A program made the position numbers and the translations under genes. Under the pieces are notes generated by a model. That model saw nothing but the letters and a program-made list of their open reading frames with translations, was not told where the DNA came from and did not search any database. A DNA stretch of 8,221 bases, taken from contig CAYMLL010000324.1 in the NCBI GenBank assembly GCA_964390645.1, positions 1 to 8,221 on the forward strand, given 5' to 3'. Numbering within the stretch: position 1 is the stretch's first letter; each line of letters begins with the position of its first letter. Of the stretch, positions 7,018 to 8,221 are shown one piece after another. This DNA is from CAYMLL01 sp964390645. Lineage in GTDB: Bacteria; Planctomycetota; UBA8108.

Positions 7018-8221
7018 TCATTCGAACAGCTCCCGGACCTCGATGTTGCGATACTGCACCTTCGTACCCTTGTGGTGGAGCTGGTACGCGAAGTGTCCCG
7101 ACTCGTTCTTCATCCGCATCTGCTCGCGGATGATCTTGCCGTTGAGCTTGATGACGATGCGGTTCCCCACCGCGATGACGTGCTGGGTGATCCACACGGG
7201 CTCCTTGCTCGTGTCCACGCCGAGGAACCCGTTGAGCTCGTCCTGGGAGACCGCCGGCTTTCCGGGATACAGCGTCCCGGTCTTCTTCGGGTCGCCGGGG
7301 CCGACCTTGACCTGTGCCTCGTCGCCGTCCGGCCAGTTGCGCCAGACCTTGCGACCGCCGTCGACCTTCGAGTTCTTCATGGGGTCACAGCGGAAGTACA
7401 TGCCGCTGTTGCCTCCCGGGTTGAGCCGCACGTCCGCGCGGTACTCGAAGTTCCTGAACGGCCTCTTGATGTAGTAGAGGTGACTCGATCCCGGACCGGG
7501 CTTGCCCTTCGGCCAGTGGCCCTGGAGGATACCGCCGGGCTGCACGGTCCAGTGCTTGCGCGTCTCCTGCGCATTGTCGGTCGTCTCCCACTCCTCGCCG
7601 AACTTCAGCGTCTCGCCGTCGAAGATCCTCTTCCACGGCCCGGCCTCCTTCTCATGGCCCGCCTTGACGTAGGCCCAGACCTTCCCCAGCGCCCAGCGGA
7701 TGCCTCCGAGAAGATGCTGCTGGTAGACGGGGTTGGTCCAGACATCGCCCCGGTGCCCCAGGGACGTGTAGAAGACGCGCCCCTTGCCGTGGGTCTTGCA
7801 CCAGGCGACCGGCACGTCGGTGTCCAGCGGCTTGTTCTTCGCCTTCAGCGACACCTCGTTGAGGCTCAGGATGACGTGCAGCCGATCCCGCGAGTAGTTC
7901 CGGAACCAGTAGATCTCGTCCTGGATGATCCACTGTGTCGGCAGATGGACGGCACTGGGGTGCGAGGGATCCTCGACATCGATCGTCACGGCGGGGCCAC
8001 GAGAGCCCCAGGGGTGTCCGTTGCACGAGCCGCCGATCATCTCCCAGTACGGCTTCCAGTCCTTGAAGGTGTCCGTGGCGGAGTGCGCACCGATGAAGGC
8101 CCCGCCGCTCTCGACAAAGCCGATCAGCGCCTCGCGCCCCGCCTCGTCCAGCGGGAACTTGCCGAGATCCCCGGTCGTGTTGCAGAAGAAGAGCGCGTCG
8201 AACCCGGCGAGGCCCTCCTTG
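7018..8221 (-). CDS. ThuA-like plus DUF1080 protein, 5' end outside window
   Basis: The frame is open from the window edge (first full codon 8220-8218) to TGA at 7018-7020, giving 400 visible residues; an ATG at 8040 is internal. Residues 1 to about 185 match a ThuA-like fold (glutamine-amidotransferase-like): CNTTGDLGKFPLDEAGREAL, SGGAFIGAHSATDTF, GGSCNGHPWG and WCKTHGKGRVFYTSLGHRGD are typical. Residues about 195-400 form a DUF1080 domain (Pfam: 3-keto-disaccharide hydrolase), a concanavalin-like beta fold: it begins WKRIFDGETL, has the core NSGMYFRCD, and ends HKGTKVQYRNIEVREL. DUF1080 proteins are associated with cleavage of 3-keto-glycosides, and ThuA relates to 3-keto-trehalose utilisation, so a role in oxidised-sugar breakdown is reasonable; the substrate is unknown. 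A signal peptide may exist but would lie outside the window. The stop overlaps the next ATG, so it is coupled to the broken cytochrome gene. No lesion is visible in this gene. Confidence 0.92.
   Translation of the reverse strand, partial: KEGLAGFDALFFCNTTGDLGKFPLDEAGREALIGFVESGGAFIGAHSATDTFKDWKPYWEMIGGSCNGHPWGSRGPAVTIDVEDPSHPSAVHLPTQWIIQDEIYWFRNYSRDRLHVILSLNEVSLKAKNKPLDTDVPVAWCKTHGKGRVFYTSLGHRGDVWTNPVYQQHLLGGIRWALGKVWAYVKAGHEKEAGPWKRIFDGETLKFGEEWETTDNAQETRKHWTVQPGGILQGHWPKGKPGPGSSHLYYIKRPFRNFEYRADVRLNPGGNSGMYFRCDPMKNSKVDGGRKVWRNWPDGDEAQVKVGPGDPKKTGTLYPGKPAVSQDELNGFLGVDTSKEPVWITQHVIAVGNRIVIKLNGKIIREQMRMKNESGHFAYQLHHKGTKVQYRNIEVRELFE
7030..7034 (-). promoter_or_regulatory. Ribosome binding site of the broken cytochrome gene
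   Basis: On the minus strand GGGAG lies eight bases before ATG 7021, inside the end of the ThuA-DUF1080 gene. With the ATGA stop/start overlap it marks 7021 as the original start and indicates translational coupling. Confidence 0.6.

Larger units (their letters stand above)
4787..7021 (-). pseudogene. Broken secreted Planctomycete cytochrome c / DUF1587-DUF1588-DUF1585 protein
   Basis: The original gene starts at ATG 7021, which overlaps the upstream stop (ATGA) and has GGGAG at 7030-7034. In order it encodes a signal peptide (MTRGDRVPVRAFAARWALVA...), a Planctomycete cytochrome domain with heme motif CHKCH (6845-6859), a DUF1587 region (about 6640-6440), and a conserved block EVASHAVLLPDGIRF...RRDWTDEQ (about 6430-6345). 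Then come a long middle region (about 6310-5400, with GWGSSATP, GPRQGNHACDL and NPHADGHGN), DUF1588 with a second heme motif CAKCH (5149-5163), and DUF1585, ending FRRVRG near 4815 and TGA at 4787-4789. The parts lie in three frames: 7021 to about 6310, then to about 5375, then to about 4925, then back to the first. TAG stops interrupt at 6941-6943, 6431-6433 and 5655-5657. The DUF1592 domain, normally before DUF1588, is absent. Intact homologues are periplasmic or extracellular multidomain proteins of unestablished function. Recent decay is my preferred reading; a defective consensus sequence is possible. Confidence 0.85.

Noticed and set aside
1..8221. tRNA or rRNA genes, CRISPR arrays, insertion sequences, phage genes
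   Set aside because: I looked on both strands and saw no regular spaced repeats, transposase motifs, long terminal inverted repeats or conserved RNA gene segments.

Overview
The window is high-G+C bacterial DNA, dense with genes. The gene families point to Planctomycetota or a close relative in lifestyle (Verrucomicrobiota, Acidobacteriota and Myxococcota also carry some of them). The diagnostic set is a Planctomycete-type cytochrome c protein with DUF1587/DUF1588/DUF1585 domains, a Tat-exported DUF1552 protein next to it, and a ThuA-DUF1080 protein. This placement is inferred from family content, not from a marker gene. Every gene whose true end is visible stops with TGA.

Left part, plus strand: the window opens inside a large gene (1-2507) for an uncharacterised, beta-rich, coiled-coil protein with one C-terminal membrane anchor. 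After 25 bases comes a complete short-chain dehydrogenase/reductase gene (2533-3339) with a good ribosome binding site. The two probably share a transcript. A short convergent gap (3340-3417) holds GC-rich hairpins that could end transcription.

Right part, minus strand: three tightly packed genes read right to left. The first is a ThuA-like plus DUF1080 protein (8221 down to 7018, N-terminus outside the window). Its stop overlaps the ATG of the second gene (ATGA). The second is a secreted cytochrome c/DUF1587/DUF1588/DUF1585 protein (7021 down to 4787). Its stop lies one base before the first ATG of the third, a Tat-exported DUF1552 protein (4785 down to 3418). The arrangement suggests one translationally coupled operon for exported proteins, plausibly linked to sugar or polysaccharide use, although the biochemical roles of DUF1592-type and DUF1552 proteins are not established.

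The most notable point is that the middle gene is broken, while its neighbours look intact. Read through its lesions it has three in-frame TAG codons, three reading-frame changes (one explained exactly by an 8-bp tandem duplication at 4908-4924), and no DUF1592 domain where family order predicts one. Between the lesions the protein sequence is still well conserved. This fits a recent pseudogene or a defective consensus sequence. TAG recoding could explain the stops but not the frame changes, and no other gene here contains TAG in frame. I saw no RNA genes, CRISPR arrays, insertion sequences or phage genes. I see no clearly new system, but the broken gene is worth checking.
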